Positions 1-8,208 are shown, counted from the stretch's first letter. The stretch is 25,161 nucleotides of DNA from Oribacterium sp. UBA3737 (GCA_002371295.1 DFGZ01000047.1:1-25161), one strand, 5' to 3'. Translations and numbers: made by a program. Notes: generated by a model not told the origin, from the letters alone.

Positions 1-261
1 ACCAAGCTGTATCAGTTCCTCTCTGAGTGCCTGTGCAGTCTCTTCGGAAACGGAAACCTTGAAAGCCCGATCCAGAGCCTTTCGCTTAATGGCTTTGTCG
101 AGGCATGAAATGTCATTGCAAATGTATGCGCCCCGACCGTTTTTACGTCCGGTTGGATCTATGCTGAAGGTATCGTCAAGTGCATGAACGATACGTATCA
201 GTTCCGGCTTTTCCTTTTTCTGACCGCAACCAATGCACGTTCTCTCCGGTATCTTTTTCAT
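1..261 (-). CDS. ylxR: YlxR (DUF448) RNA-binding protein, 3' part outside window
   Basis: The first 87 codons are visible and the gene runs off the left edge without a stop. It starts at the ATG at 261, 5 nt after the nusA stop, with a GGAGAG ribosome site inside the end of nusA. The protein begins MKKIPERTCIGCGQKK and has the family's CxxC (C9, C12) and a GRKNGRGAYIC segment near residue 45, both hallmarks of the small YlxR/DUF448 family, which normally has about 90 residues. YlxR is a nucleic-acid-binding protein usually encoded between nusA and infB, and that is exactly the context here. Its precise role is not settled; it has been linked to RNA metabolism and to regulation. Identification is secure, function less so. 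Confidence 0.9.
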   Translation of the reverse strand, partial: MKKIPERTCIGCGQKKEKPELIRIVHALDDTFSIDPTGRKNGRGAYICNDISCLDKAIKRKALDRAFKVSVSEETAQALREELIQLG

Positions 262-266
262 ACCGG

Positions 267-1463
267 TCACATCTCTCCGCTTTCGCCATCTGCGTCTTCG
301 GCAAATGTCTCATCGGTTGTTTCTTCGCTGTAATCCTCAGCAAATGTTTCATCCATAAGCTCTGTATCCTCTTCGGAATCAACATCCTCACCCTGATAGT
401 CGATACCCATCTCATCGAAGATGCCCTGCTCCTGAGCCTGTGACTCAGACTTGATATCGATCTTGTAGCTTGTGAGCTTTGCAGCAAGACGGGCGTTCTG
501 ACCTTCCTTACCGATAGCCAGACTGAGCTGGGCATCAGGTACGATGACCATAGCCTCCTTGTTGTCCTGATCTGCGATAACTGCGATTACCTTTGCAGGT
601 GAAAGAGCATTCTCGATAAGGTATGCAGGGTTCTCATCATAATTAATGATATCGATCTTCTCACCGCGGAGCTCTTCTACTACTGTATTTACACGTGAAC
701 CGTTAAGACCTACACATGCACCTACAGGATCTACATTAGGATCGTTGGACAGAACTGCCATCTTTGTTCTGGAACCTGCTTCACGTGAGATAGCCTTGAT
801 CTCAACGATACCGTCTCTTACTTCGGAAACCTCCTCTTCGAAAAGACGCTTTACAAGCTCAGGATGTGTTCTGGATACCATAACACGAGGTCCGCGAGGG
901 GTATCTCTTACTTCAATGACATAAACCTTTACTCTGTCATTTGTCTCAAGCTTCTCGTCCTTGATCTGCTCGTTCTCTGAAAGGTAACCGTCTACCTTGC
1001 CGAGATTAACGATGATGGATCTTCCTGTATTTCTGTCAATGGTTCCGGTAACAACTTCCTTCTCCATGGAATAGTACTCGTTGTAAAGAACCTTACGCTC
1101 TTCCTCACGGATACGCTGTACTATAACGCCCTTCGCATTCTGTGTTGCTATACGTCCGAAGGTCTTGGAATCAACCTTTACTGGTACGATAGAGCCAAGT
1201 GTATAGCCTGCATCGATCATTCTTGCATCTGCAAGGGAAATCTCTGTATTCTTATCAAGTACTTCTTCAACTACTGTCTTGTCAGCGATGACCGAGAAAT
1301 CACAGGTCACAGGATCGACACTTACTCTTATATTGTCTGAAGAACCGAAGTGATTCTTGCAGGCTGTCTGAAGTGAAAGCTCGATTGCTTCGATCAAAGA
1401 CTGCTTTGAAATTCCTTTTTCCTTCTCCAGTAGATCGAGTGCTTCGCTAAGTTCTGTATTCAT
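267..1463 (-). CDS. nusA: Transcription termination/antitermination factor NusA
   Basis: NusA binds RNA polymerase and nascent RNA and modulates pausing, intrinsic termination and antitermination. The 398-residue protein shows the full Gram-positive layout: N-terminal polymerase-binding domain (about 1-130), S1 domain (about 136-200), KH1 with a DPVGACVGLNGSRV segment (245-258) and KH2 with SLAIGKEGQNARLAAKL (314-330). The two C-terminal repeats of proteobacterial NusA are absent, as usual in Bacillota. Instead there is an acidic tail (about 349-398) in which DETFAED occurs twice. The ATG at 1463 overlaps the rimP stop as ATGA, with a GGGAGG ribosome site inside rimP, so translation of the two is probably coupled. 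It is part of the rimP-nusA-ylxR operon. Confidence 0.97.
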   Translation of the reverse strand: MNTELSEALDLLEKEKGISKQSLIEAIELSLQTACKNHFGSSDNIRVSVDPVTCDFSVIADKTVVEEVLDKNTEISLADARMIDAGYTLGSIVPVKVDSKTFGRIATQNAKGVIVQRIREEERKVLYNEYYSMEKEVVTGTIDRNTGRSIIVNLGKVDGYLSENEQIKDEKLETNDRVKVYVIEVRDTPRGPRVMVSRTHPELVKRLFEEEVSEVRDGIVEIKAISREAGSRTKMAVLSNDPNVDPVGACVGLNGSRVNTVVEELRGEKIDIINYDENPAYLIENALSPAKVIAVIADQDNKEAMVIVPDAQLSLAIGKEGQNARLAAKLTSYKIDIKSESQAQEQGIFDEMGIDYQGEDVDSEEDTELMDETFAEDYSEETTDETFAEDADGESGEM

Positions 1464-1837
1464 TTGTTCATATCCCTCCCGGTGATAATATCTTCTGTTG
1501 CATCTTCTGCGGATTCTTCTGTTAATGTCTCTTCATCCGCACCCTGAGGTTCTACATCGGCATTTCCGGGATGATCCTTAAAGCCGAGTGAACATACCTC
1601 TAACATATATTGCTCTGGAATGAAATCTTCCTTATCAAGCCATTTTGACAGCTTTCGGGAAACCTTTGCACAGTCGTCTACAGTCATATCGACACCATCT
1701 ATGCGAAATATGAATGCTCTTAAGTACCATTCGTTATTTTCCTGTGTGAAAGTCACACTGTCTGTTTCATATCCGTCCTGCGGACATATCTCATCGAGAT
1801 ATTTTTTTACCTTTTCGGTATAGTTATTTGCCTGCAT
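1460..1837 (-). CDS. rimP: Ribosome maturation factor RimP, lacking the C-terminal domain
   Basis: RimP assists maturation of the 30S subunit. This copy has 125 residues against about 150 in the family. The N-terminal alpha/beta domain is recognisable (residues 1-85): an RIDGVDMTVDDCAKVSRKLS segment and an end at YMLEVCSLG, matching the family's YxLEVSSPG. After that the family normally has LDRPL and a C-terminal SH3-like domain of about 60 residues. Here residues 86-125 are instead a low-complexity acidic tail (EEDATEDI type) that does not resemble it. Only about 40 codons lie between LEV and nusA, too few to hide the domain in another frame. Start ATG at 1837 with AGAGGAAA upstream; it overlaps nusA by 4 nt. 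It is first in its operon. Confidence 0.88.
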   Translation of the reverse strand: MQANNYTEKVKKYLDEICPQDGYETDSVTFTQENNEWYLRAFIFRIDGVDMTVDDCAKVSRKLSKWLDKEDFIPEQYMLEVCSLGFKDHPGNADVEPQGADEETLTEESAEDATEDIITGRDMNK

Positions 1838-1860
1838 AAAAATTTCCTCTAAACCTAAGC

Positions 1861-1890
1861 AAAAGGAGCGGGCGTTTCGCCTGCTCCTTT
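1861..1890 (-). terminator. Terminator-like hairpin in the rimP-nusA leader
   Basis: Two 13-nt arms (1862-1874 and 1878-1890) with a 3-nt loop pair with a single A-C mismatch on the minus-strand RNA, followed there by a weak tract, UUUUGCUU. It lies 24 nt before rimP but downstream of the predicted rimP promoter at 1915-1943. It can therefore act both as the end of the upstream transporter transcript and as an attenuator of the nusA operon. Confidence 0.65.
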
Positions 1891-1914
1891 CAACTAGTCA
1901 ATTAATACTGAATT

Positions 1915-1943
1915 ACAATAACATAGGAATATAGTAAAATCAA
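1915..1943 (-). promoter_or_regulatory. Predicted promoter of rimP-nusA operon
   Basis: On the minus strand TTGATT (1938-1943) and TATTGT (1915-1920) are separated by exactly 17 nt, a good sigma-A-type promoter. It lies between the transporter stop at 1989 and the leader hairpin at 1861-1890, so the transcript would start near 1908 and carry the hairpin in its leader. It is a prediction from sequence only. Confidence 0.55.
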
Positions 1944-1988
1944 GACTTTTTTGAGCCTGAAATCCGGAAACCGGGCCCGGAAGCCTCT

Positions 1989-3368
1989 TTAAATCACTCC
2001 CTGTATGAAAATAATGAAGATAAGTACAGGAAGTACATACTGAAAATACGGTTTCACCATACGGCTCAGCTTCATGCCGACACCCTTGTTGCACTCTGCC
2101 ATATAACTGTCGAAGCCCCAGCCCCATTTGGTCACACAGAACAGAAGGTAAATAAGAGAACCGAGGGGAAGCAGTATGTTGGAAACGATGAAATCCTCTG
2201 AGTCCAGGATGTCTCTTGCACCGATAAGGTGGACACCTGACCAGATGTTGTATCCGAGGACACAAGGGATGCTTGCAATGAGGATGTAAATACAGTTCAC
2301 TATTACAGCTTTTTTTCTTGTGAGACCGAAGTTGTCGATGGATGTGGCAAGAAGGTTCTCAAAAACAGTTATGACTGTACTGAAGCTTGCAAAGGACATG
2401 AACATGAAGAAAAGTGTTCCCCAGAGTCTTCCTCCCGGCATGCTCATAAATACCTTGGGGAGGGTCATGAAGATAAGGCTGGGACCTGCATCCGGCTGAA
2501 CATTGAAGCTGAAGCATGCAGGGAAAATAATAAGACCCGAGATGATAGCTACAAATGTATCAAGAGCACATATTCTGACCGACTCTCCCACCAGTGAGAA
2601 ATTCTCGGACATGTAGGAACCGAAGATCTCCATGCAGGCAACACCCAGGCTCAGTGTAAAGAAGGCCTGGTTCATGGCTGCGGAAATAACAGAGCCAAAG
2701 CCCTTCAGGAGATTGCCGCTGCCTGCTTCATATACTCTGTCCAGGCTTGGAATAAGGTAGAACTCAACACCTGCCTGAGCATTCGGAAGAGAAACGCTTC
2801 TTACGGCGAGGATAACGATGAGAACCAGAAGTGCGCTCATCATAGTGGTGGTTACCTTTTCAAGTCCACGCTGAATGCCGAAGGAGCAAACTAGAAAGCC
2901 CACTATAACAGTGACCATCATGCAGATCATCATCTCTGTGGGGTTACCGAGCATATCAAAAAATACGGAATCCACACTGTCCATGGCGACCCTGTCAAAT
3001 GTGCCTGATGCAAATTTGAAAAAATAAGATATCATCCATCCCGAGACTGTGGTGTAGTACATCATGAGAAGGTAGGCACCGGCTACAGCGAACCATCCGT
3101 GTAAATGCCATTTACTGCCGGCGGGTTCCAGCTTTTTATATGCAAGTACCGCACTCTTTCTTGAGGCACGGCCCACTGCCAGTTCCATGGTGAGAACAGG
3201 AACACCCATAACGATCAGGAAGATGAGGTAGAAAAGAACGAAGATTCCGCCGCCGTTCTGCCCTACAAGGTATGGGAACTTCCATACGTTTCCTATACCT
3301 ATGGCGCATCCTGCGCTTACCAGGATAAATCCTATTCTTGATTTGAAGCTTTCGCGTTTGTTACTCAT
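1989..3368 (-). CDS. Sodium-dependent transporter, neurotransmitter:sodium symporter (NSS/SNF) family
   Basis: A 459-residue inner-membrane protein of the LeuT/MhsT/TnaT family, which couples uptake of amino acids or related small molecules to Na+. The N-terminus carries the unwound TM1 signature AGCAIGIGNVWKFPYLVGQ (about 19-37), followed by hydrophobic segments through the whole chain and a very short C-terminus (IQGVI), which suggests the 11-helix layout common in bacterial members. The substrate cannot be read from sequence. ATG at 3368 has AAGGAG 6 nt upstream. It appears to be transcribed alone: a terminator for the upstream regulator lies at 3440-3467, and a hairpin plus the rimP promoter lies downstream. 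There is no sign of truncation. Confidence 0.93.
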   Translation of the reverse strand: MSNKRESFKSRIGFILVSAGCAIGIGNVWKFPYLVGQNGGGIFVLFYLIFLIVMGVPVLTMELAVGRASRKSAVLAYKKLEPAGSKWHLHGWFAVAGAYLLMMYYTTVSGWMISYFFKFASGTFDRVAMDSVDSVFFDMLGNPTEMMICMMVTVIVGFLVCSFGIQRGLEKVTTTMMSALLVLIVILAVRSVSLPNAQAGVEFYLIPSLDRVYEAGSGNLLKGFGSVISAAMNQAFFTLSLGVACMEIFGSYMSENFSLVGESVRICALDTFVAIISGLIIFPACFSFNVQPDAGPSLIFMTLPKVFMSMPGGRLWGTLFFMFMSFASFSTVITVFENLLATSIDNFGLTRKKAVIVNCIYILIASIPCVLGYNIWSGVHLIGARDILDSEDFIVSNILLPLGSLIYLLFCVTKWGWGFDSYMAECNKGVGMKLSRMVKPYFQYVLPVLIFIIFIQGVI

Positions 3369-3439
3369 AAGACTCCTTTAGTGATTATTAGGTTTTGACT
3401 GTTTAACGCTTTGCACTATTGCAGTCCATCCAATGATAA

Positions 3440-3467
3440 AAGAGCCTGCATAAAACTGCAAGCTCTT
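3440..3467 (-). terminator. Terminator of the BTAD regulator gene
   Basis: An 11-bp stem (3440-3450 with 3457-3467) with a 6-nt loop is fully paired on the minus-strand RNA, including one U-G pair, and is followed by UUUU. It lies 15 nt after the stop of the gene ending at 3482. Confidence 0.75.
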
Positions 3468-3481
3468 AATAGTCTTTTATA

Positions 3482-4762
3482 TTAAATTTGATCGGCAGCT
3501 CTCTGGGCAGTTCCGCCGTTTTCAAGTATGGAAGGAATCTCTGCAAGAGATACGATACGATACTTGAGTTCTGCACGTGAACCGGCAAGCTCCTTCAGCT
3601 TCTTTGAAATTCTGTGGTAGATGATACCGCAGTCTTCCTTCTTTGTTCCGATAAGGAGGAGCAGATACTGGCTTGAGCTGTACTTGGTATATACATCACC
3701 CTGACGAAGCTCTGCATACAGAGCGTTTTTCAAAGCTTCGGAACGGGTCGAAAGCTTTTCCTGATTCTGTATGGGCTTTCCTTCGTAGTCAACAAGGGTA
3801 CAAAGCATCATGAATATAGAATTTCCGCGACGTACAAGGTTTCTGCGGAGTACATTATATACATCGATGAAGCTTGAGAATGCACAATAGTATGAACCGA
3901 GACTTCTGCTGTCGCCCTTGCTGTTCTTTAATGCGGCATCTCTTTCAAGGATACCTGCCTGAATCTCTTCGATGTCATCTGATACTACCTTGATATCGTC
4001 ATAGATACGCTCATAGCATCTGATAAGATCGTCAGGAAGAGGTACTTCCAGATCATCGAGGTAATAGCGGGCGGTCTTGTTATAAAGCTCGTAGGCCTCC
4101 TTGTACTCTTTACGAAGTATAAGAGCGTCGATGACATTGATCTGCCATCCTGCATCTGGATAGATCTGGCTTGCGCGGTTATAGAGCTTATAGAGGTTTT
4201 CGTACGCTCCCTTTTCTCTGTAATACTCTCCCAGAAACATAACAAGCTCATCGAACAGATGCTTGAGTTTTACGGATTCTACGATGACCCAGTTGTCTGT
4301 GGAGAACTCCGGAAGAAGTTCGCCCCGGTAAAGCTCAAATGCATGCTCATACAGAGCAGCCTTCGCAGCCGGATCTTCTGTCTCACCTGCTTTACGGCAG
4401 TCATCCATATAAGTCTTTACATCAAGACTTAATTCGTAACCCTCAGGTTTTTCAGGGAAGTATATGCCCTTCTTTCCTTCGATATAACGCTTCCCGGGAA
4501 CTCCGCTTTTCTTAAGCTGTGTCCTTGCCTGATGAAGCAGATTGTTCAAACTGTTGTTTTCATCGAGAAGATCCTTATATCCGAAGACACCGTCGATAAG
4601 CTCTCTCTTTGAGATTCCTTTTTTGTGATTTAAAAGGATGATCTGAATCAGTTTAAGAAAATTTGCTTTGTTGTTCTGACCGAGACCCATGTACTGACCG
4701 TTTACGGTGATGGAAAAGCCTCCCAGCATGCGGATCTCTATACGATTTTCACTCTCACTCAT
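3482..4762 (-). CDS. BTAD-type (SARP-like) transcriptional regulator with degenerate GGDEF-like domain
   Basis: The 426-residue protein has an OmpR/SARP-like winged-helix start (about 8-105, beginning IEIRMLGGFSITVNG, with a KKGISKRELID recognition region) and a BTAD-like alpha-helical repeat region (about 113-255, LYRGELLPEF then TPR-like helices). The C-terminal part (about 290-410) has the outline of a diguanylate cyclase domain, but the position of the GGDEF loop reads SSSQY (362-366), so it should be catalytically inactive. It may bind a ligand or serve for dimerisation; this is inference. SARP-like proteins usually activate nearby genes, but no target is obvious here. ATG at 4762, with an A/G-rich AAGGGG site. 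It has its own promoter (4882-4910) and terminator (3440-3467), so it is monocistronic. Confidence 0.82.
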   Translation of the reverse strand: MSESENRIEIRMLGGFSITVNGQYMGLGQNNKANFLKLIQIILLNHKKGISKRELIDGVFGYKDLLDENNSLNNLLHQARTQLKKSGVPGKRYIEGKKGIYFPEKPEGYELSLDVKTYMDDCRKAGETEDPAAKAALYEHAFELYRGELLPEFSTDNWVIVESVKLKHLFDELVMFLGEYYREKGAYENLYKLYNRASQIYPDAGWQINVIDALILRKEYKEAYELYNKTARYYLDDLEVPLPDDLIRCYERIYDDIKVVSDDIEEIQAGILERDAALKNSKGDSRSLGSYYCAFSSFIDVYNVLRRNLVRRGNSIFMMLCTLVDYEGKPIQNQEKLSTRSEALKNALYAELRQGDVYTKYSSSQYLLLLIGTKKEDCGIIYHRISKKLKELAGSRAELKYRIVSLAEIPSILENGGTAQRAADQI

Positions 4763-4881
4763 TTTTAACCCCTTGCCCTTTAGAACTTCAGCCTGTTTAT
4801 ATTTTGCATCGCAAAAGACTGACGCTTAGTGACAGGATGGAAACAATAGCTGTCACATCCTTAAGACATCTTTGTATTCTA

Positions 4882-4910
4882 ATCTTAGACGGAATCAGGT
4901 GAAAAGTAAA
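4882..4910 (-). promoter_or_regulatory. Predicted promoter of the BTAD regulator
   Basis: On the minus strand TTTACT (4905-4910) and TAAGAT (4882-4887) are 17 nt apart. The leader of roughly 110 nt can form a hairpin from a perfect 7-bp repeat, GTGACAG/CTGTCAC, at about 4829-4856. The rest of the 4763-5032 gap holds the terminator of the next gene. Confidence 0.5.
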
Positions 4911-4960
4911 CAAAAATCAAAAAAATTTAAGCACAATTCTAACTAAATGCCATAAAAGGA

Positions 4961-5008
4961 AAAGTCTGTCAGCCAGATTCGTCGGAACTGCAGCGGCTGA
5001 CAGACTTT
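4961..5008 (-). terminator. Terminator of the metal permease gene
   Basis: A perfect 14-bp stem (4961-4974 with 4995-5008) and 20-nt loop, followed on the minus strand by TTTTCCTTTT. It starts 25 nt after the permease stop codon. The loop is larger than usual for an intrinsic terminator. Confidence 0.8.
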
Positions 5009-5032
5009 TAAGTGTCTCGTAGGAAGCTTTTT

Positions 5033-6148
5033 TTAGAATGTTACTCCGAGGAACTGGATTACCAGGCCCCAGAAAACACCGATAGAATAAAGTATCACTC
5101 CGATACGGAGATTCTCATTTGGGTGATAGTTTGTACGGAAAAGAACGAGAAGGCCGACTCCGGCACCGACCATGAGTCCTGCCATCATCTGTCCTGCATC
5201 AAGGATGCCCATAAGATAAAGCTCGGTAATGCTTACAGAGGCTGCACAGTTAGGTATAAGTCCGATGATGCCCGAAAGGAAAACACCAACGACAGGTTTT
5301 CCTGAAAGGAATGTTCCGATAGCATCCTTCCCTATTCCCTCCACAAGAAGTGTGATAACAAATGTGATGAGGAAAATGAAAACGGTGATCTGGAAGGTAT
5401 GATGGAATGCAGGCTGAAGTATTCCGGCAATACCGCTTTTATGATGGTGATGTTGTCCGTGATGATCGTGCCCATGGTGATCATGATGCCCATGTGAATG
5501 CTCATGACCGTGATGCCCATGTGAATGCTCATGGTGCTCAGCAGCTAAGGATGCTGCATGATGAGCTTCGTGGTCGCTTTCCCGGGATTCATCATGTTCC
5601 TCTGAATGGTGCTGTGTATGCTGTGATTCCTCTTCGTGATGAGCTTCGTCATCATCCTCTTCTTCGTCCATATCCTCGTCATCACAGGCACAGTGATCGT
5701 GTTCACAAAGATCGTGAATGTGCTTTTCAGGTGCCGGTGTATGTTTTCCGTGGTGCATGAAAATATCAAGTGCAAAACCGCTTATGATGCCGAGAACCAT
5801 CTTTGTGACCATGATTGCGATAATGGTCTTTGGTGCAACCTGCTCTGAAATGAATATAGGAAGCATCTCATCTGATGTTGAAAGAAATACGGCGATAAGT
5901 GTCCCCACCGAGATCACGCCTCCGGCGAAAAGACTTGATGCGGCAGCCGAGAATCCGCACTGGGGGAGCATTCCTGCCGCACCTCCGATAAGCGGACCGA
6001 AACGGCCGGCTTTCTCCAGCATGGCAGTTGTGCTCTTTTCTGTCTTATGTTCCATATATTCCATGGCCATATAGGTCACAAGCAGGAAGGGAATCAGCTT
6101 TACGGTATCGATAATGGCATCCATGAGTGCATCAGTTATCATATCCAT
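5033..6148 (-). CDS. Putative heavy-metal permease (ArsP_2/DUF2899-like) with histidine-rich loop
   Basis: A 371-residue polytopic membrane protein that resembles the family described as putative manganese or arsenic/heavy-metal exporters. Two halves share an internal repeat: GMLPQCGFS (about 59-67) and GLIPNCAAS (about 296-304), each starting a hydrophobic helix pair, which suggests an inverted-repeat permease with a Cys in each half. Between the halves is a loop at about 132-236 with 36 His in 105 residues plus an Asp/Glu run (156-168) and CxC (153-155), typical of Zn/Ni/Co/Mn-binding loops of metal transporters. The metal and direction are not determined by sequence. The start ATG at 6148 follows AAGGAGGACTTATTC, an excellent site. 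It seems monocistronic. Confidence 0.8.
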   Translation of the reverse strand: MDMITDALMDAIIDTVKLIPFLLVTYMAMEYMEHKTEKSTTAMLEKAGRFGPLIGGAAGMLPQCGFSAAASSLFAGGVISVGTLIAVFLSTSDEMLPIFISEQVAPKTIIAIMVTKMVLGIISGFALDIFMHHGKHTPAPEKHIHDLCEHDHCACDDEDMDEEEDDDEAHHEEESQHTQHHSEEHDESRESDHEAHHAASLAAEHHEHSHGHHGHEHSHGHHDHHGHDHHGQHHHHKSGIAGILQPAFHHTFQITVFIFLITFVITLLVEGIGKDAIGTFLSGKPVVGVFLSGIIGLIPNCAASVSITELYLMGILDAGQMMAGLMVGAGVGLLVLFRTNYHPNENLRIGVILYSIGVFWGLVIQFLGVTF

Positions 6149-6194
6149 GAATAAGTCCTCCTTAAATATAAATGTAATTCAAAAAGCAAATTAA

Positions 6195-6223
6195 AAGAAG
6201 AGGTTCCTCAGGAGCCTCTTCTT
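6195..6223 (-). terminator. Terminator downstream of pyrG
   Basis: A 13-bp stem (6195-6207 with 6211-6223, loop of 3) that has one A-C mismatch on the minus-strand RNA and one G-U pair on the plus-strand RNA. On the minus strand it is followed by TTTTAATTTGCTTTTT. It lies 80 nt after the pyrG stop and 46 nt before the metal permease start, so it may also act as a leader hairpin of the permease if that promoter lies upstream of it. Confidence 0.7.
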
Positions 6224-6304
6224 AATATTTCATGAGTCGTATTATAGAATATCATACCTGTCAACACGTGCATAATCACATGAACATATATTGATATGAT
6301 TTTT

Positions 6305-7900
6305 TTATCTCTTAAGCGCTGCCTCTATGAGTCCCTTGAAAAGAGGATGTGCATCGTTCGGTCTTGACTTGAATTCAGGGTGTGCCTGAGTTGCCAGGAA
6401 GTAAGGATGGTCCTTAAGCTCAACTATCTCAACGATGTGACCGTCAGGTGACTGTCCTACAAGCTCCATACCTGCCTCTTCAAGCTCCCTGCGGAAGTCA
6501 TTGTTCACCTCGTATCTGTGTCTGTGACGCTCGGAAATGGAAGTCTTTCCGTAAACAGCGTGTGCCTTTGTTCCTTCACGGAGATCACAAGGATAAGCTC
6601 CGAGACGCATGGTTCCTCCGAGATCTGTTACAGTCTTCTGCTCCGGCATAAGGTCGATGACAGGGTGGGTTGTATTAGGATCGAACTCGGTTGAATTTGC
6701 ATCCTTCCAGCCGAGAACATTTCTTGCAAATTCGATGATGGAGATCTGCATACCGAGACAGATGCCGAGGTAAGGTATCTTGTTTTCTCTTGCATACCGG
6801 GCAGCCATGATCATGCCTTCGATACCTCTCTGGCCGAACCCTCCGGGAACCAGGATTCCGTCTACACCCTGAAGGAGTGTTGCGGCACCTACCTTCTCTA
6901 CCTCCTCTGAGTCCACCCAGCGGATGTTTACTTTGGCATGATTTGCAACACCGCCGTGCTTAAGAGACTCTGCAACACTAAGGTAGGCATCATGAAGCTG
7001 AGTGTACTTTCCGACAAGGGCAATGACTACTTCCTTTTCGGGATGGCGGAGATTTTCAACCATGGACTTCCAGCCTGAAAGATCCGGCTCGGGGCATGGA
7101 AGGTGGAGACATTCGCACACAGACTGTGCGAGATGCTCGTGCTCCATAAGAAGAGGTACTTCGTAAATGAACTCGGCATTGGTGTTCTGAAGAACATGGT
7201 TTGCAGGCAGGTTACAGAACATGGCGATCTTGTCCTTGATGTCCTGAGGGATAGGATGCTCTGTGCGGCATACAAGGATATCTGTCTGAAGTCCGAGACG
7301 CTGAAGCTCTCTTACGCTCATCTGTGTGGGCTTGGTTTTAAGCTCCTCCGAAGCGTGAAGGTAAGGAATGAGGGTCACATGGATCATGATGGCATTTTCA
7401 TGACCGATATCATGCTGGAACTGACGGATGGCCTCAAGGAAAGGCTGTGACTCTATATCTCCTACTGTTCCGCCTACCTCGATGATGGCTATGCGGTCCT
7501 CTTCAGGATCATCGGAACGATAGAAATCGGACTTTATTTCATTTGTTATGTGAGGGATGACCTGTACAGTGTGACCTTCGTACTCACCGTGGCGTTCCTT
7601 GTTAAGAACGGACCAGTATACCTTTCCGGAAGTGACATTGGAACGATGGTCAAGGGATTCGTCAATGAAACGCTCATAGTGTCCGAGATCCAGGTCTGTC
7701 TCAGTTCCGTCATCTGTGACAAAGACCTCACCATGCTGGATAGGGTTCATGGTGCCCGGGTCGATGTTAATATACGGGTCGAACTTCTGCATGGTCACCT
7801 TGTAGCCTCTCGCTTTAAGAAGTCTTCCCAGAGATGCGGCTGTAATTCCCTTTCCGAGACCGGAAACCACTCCACCTGTTACAAATACGTACTTGATCAT
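6305..7900 (-). CDS. pyrG: CTP synthase
   Basis: CTP synthase makes CTP from UTP, ATP and glutamine, the last step of pyrimidine nucleotide synthesis, in the cytoplasm. The 531-residue protein is of normal length. The N-terminal synthase domain (about 1-265) has the P-loop-like [12 protein letters not shown] (9-20) and [11 protein letters not shown] (141-151). The class I glutamine amidotransferase domain (about 290-531) has the oxyanion segment GGFGQRG (353-359), nucleophile Cys381 in LGICLGMQ, and His507 and Glu509 in QAHPEF. ATG at 7900 follows AGGGGAG. It is monocistronic with its own terminator, and is preceded by a long structured leader with a terminator (8118-8179) and a predicted promoter (8209-8237). 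Confidence 0.97.
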   Translation of the reverse strand: MIKYVFVTGGVVSGLGKGITAASLGRLLKARGYKVTMQKFDPYINIDPGTMNPIQHGEVFVTDDGTETDLDLGHYERFIDESLDHRSNVTSGKVYWSVLNKERHGEYEGHTVQVIPHITNEIKSDFYRSDDPEEDRIAIIEVGGTVGDIESQPFLEAIRQFQHDIGHENAIMIHVTLIPYLHASEELKTKPTQMSVRELQRLGLQTDILVCRTEHPIPQDIKDKIAMFCNLPANHVLQNTNAEFIYEVPLLMEHEHLAQSVCECLHLPCPEPDLSGWKSMVENLRHPEKEVVIALVGKYTQLHDAYLSVAESLKHGGVANHAKVNIRWVDSEEVEKVGAATLLQGVDGILVPGGFGQRGIEGMIMAARYARENKIPYLGICLGMQISIIEFARNVLGWKDANSTEFDPNTTHPVIDLMPEQKTVTDLGGTMRLGAYPCDLREGTKAHAVYGKTSISERHRHRYEVNNDFRRELEEAGMELVGQSPDGHIVEIVELKDHPYFLATQAHPEFKSRPNDAHPLFKGLIEAALKR

Positions 7901-7943
7901 ATGCTACTCCCCTTTCTGTTGCTGAGCCTGATACACTGAAATT

Positions 7944-8119
7944 ATACGTGCATAAGTCCTGCGGATTGCTCCGTGCTTCGCACTCTCGCAATCCTGCAGA
8001 AATCTCGAATCCGCGCTATCGCGCTTATTCTCGATTTCTGTTGTCCTGTCAGATGCCTATGCATCCTTGCAAGTAAACTTGCAGTCTGCATAGTCGCCTG
8101 ACAGGGACTTATGCACTAA
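7944..8119. repeat. Large palindromic intergenic element in front of pyrG
   Basis: The outer arms 7948-7961 and 8102-8116 pair over 14 bp with one bulge and carry the CATAAGTCC part of the repeat motif found elsewhere in the window. Inside are three stems: GGATTGC/GCAATCC (7963-7969, 7988-7994) with an inner GTGC/GCAC; CAGAAATC/GATTTCTG (7997-8004, 8033-8040) with an inner GCGC pair; and CCTGTCAG/CTGACAGG (8045-8052, 8098-8105) with TATGCA/TGCATA and TGCAAG/CTTGCA nested inside. The arm at 8102-8105 can join either the outer stem or the third stem but not both. It makes up most of the 458-nt gap between pyrG and the ABC permease. No open reading frame is apparent in it. Confidence 0.8.
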
Positions 8120-8179
8120 AAAAGAGGTGACAAGGCCAGAGACACCCCGAGTGTCCCTGTGACGCCTTTGTCACCTCTT
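8118..8179 (-). terminator. Terminator-like hairpin in the pyrG leader
   Basis: AAGAGGTGACAA (8122-8133) pairs with TTGTCACCTCTT (8168-8179), with an inner GACAC/GTGTC stem, and is followed on the minus strand by six T. It lies after the exporter operon but downstream of the promoter predicted at 8209-8237, so it could attenuate pyrG. An alternative GTGAC/GTCAC pairing within the 5' part would disrupt the terminator stem. Confidence 0.75.
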
Positions 8180-8208
8180 ATAATTTACTTCCTAAAAAAA
8201 CATAGTGA

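Noticed and set aside
1460..1600. Frameshift as the reason for the short RimP
   Set aside because: Only about 40 codons remain between the end of the conserved domain and nusA, and about 60 would be needed for the missing domain. Overlap with nusA is also clean, so a simple frameshift cannot explain it.
5407..5760. Plus-strand frame opposite the histidine-rich loop
   Set aside because: It is antisense to the repetitive CAT/CAC-rich coding stretch of the permease; its His/Asp-rich translation only mirrors that composition.
6241..6264. Consensus TTGACA and TATAAT on the minus strand upstream of the metal permease
   Set aside because: The boxes are only 12 nt apart, too close for a normal promoter. 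TATAAT alone may still be a -10 box, but no suitable -35 box is found, so I did not call it.
6149..6304. Manganese riboswitch (yybP-ykoY type) in front of the metal permease
   Set aside because: The gap is only 156 nt, contains the pyrG terminator, and I see none of the conserved yybP-ykoY loop sequences.
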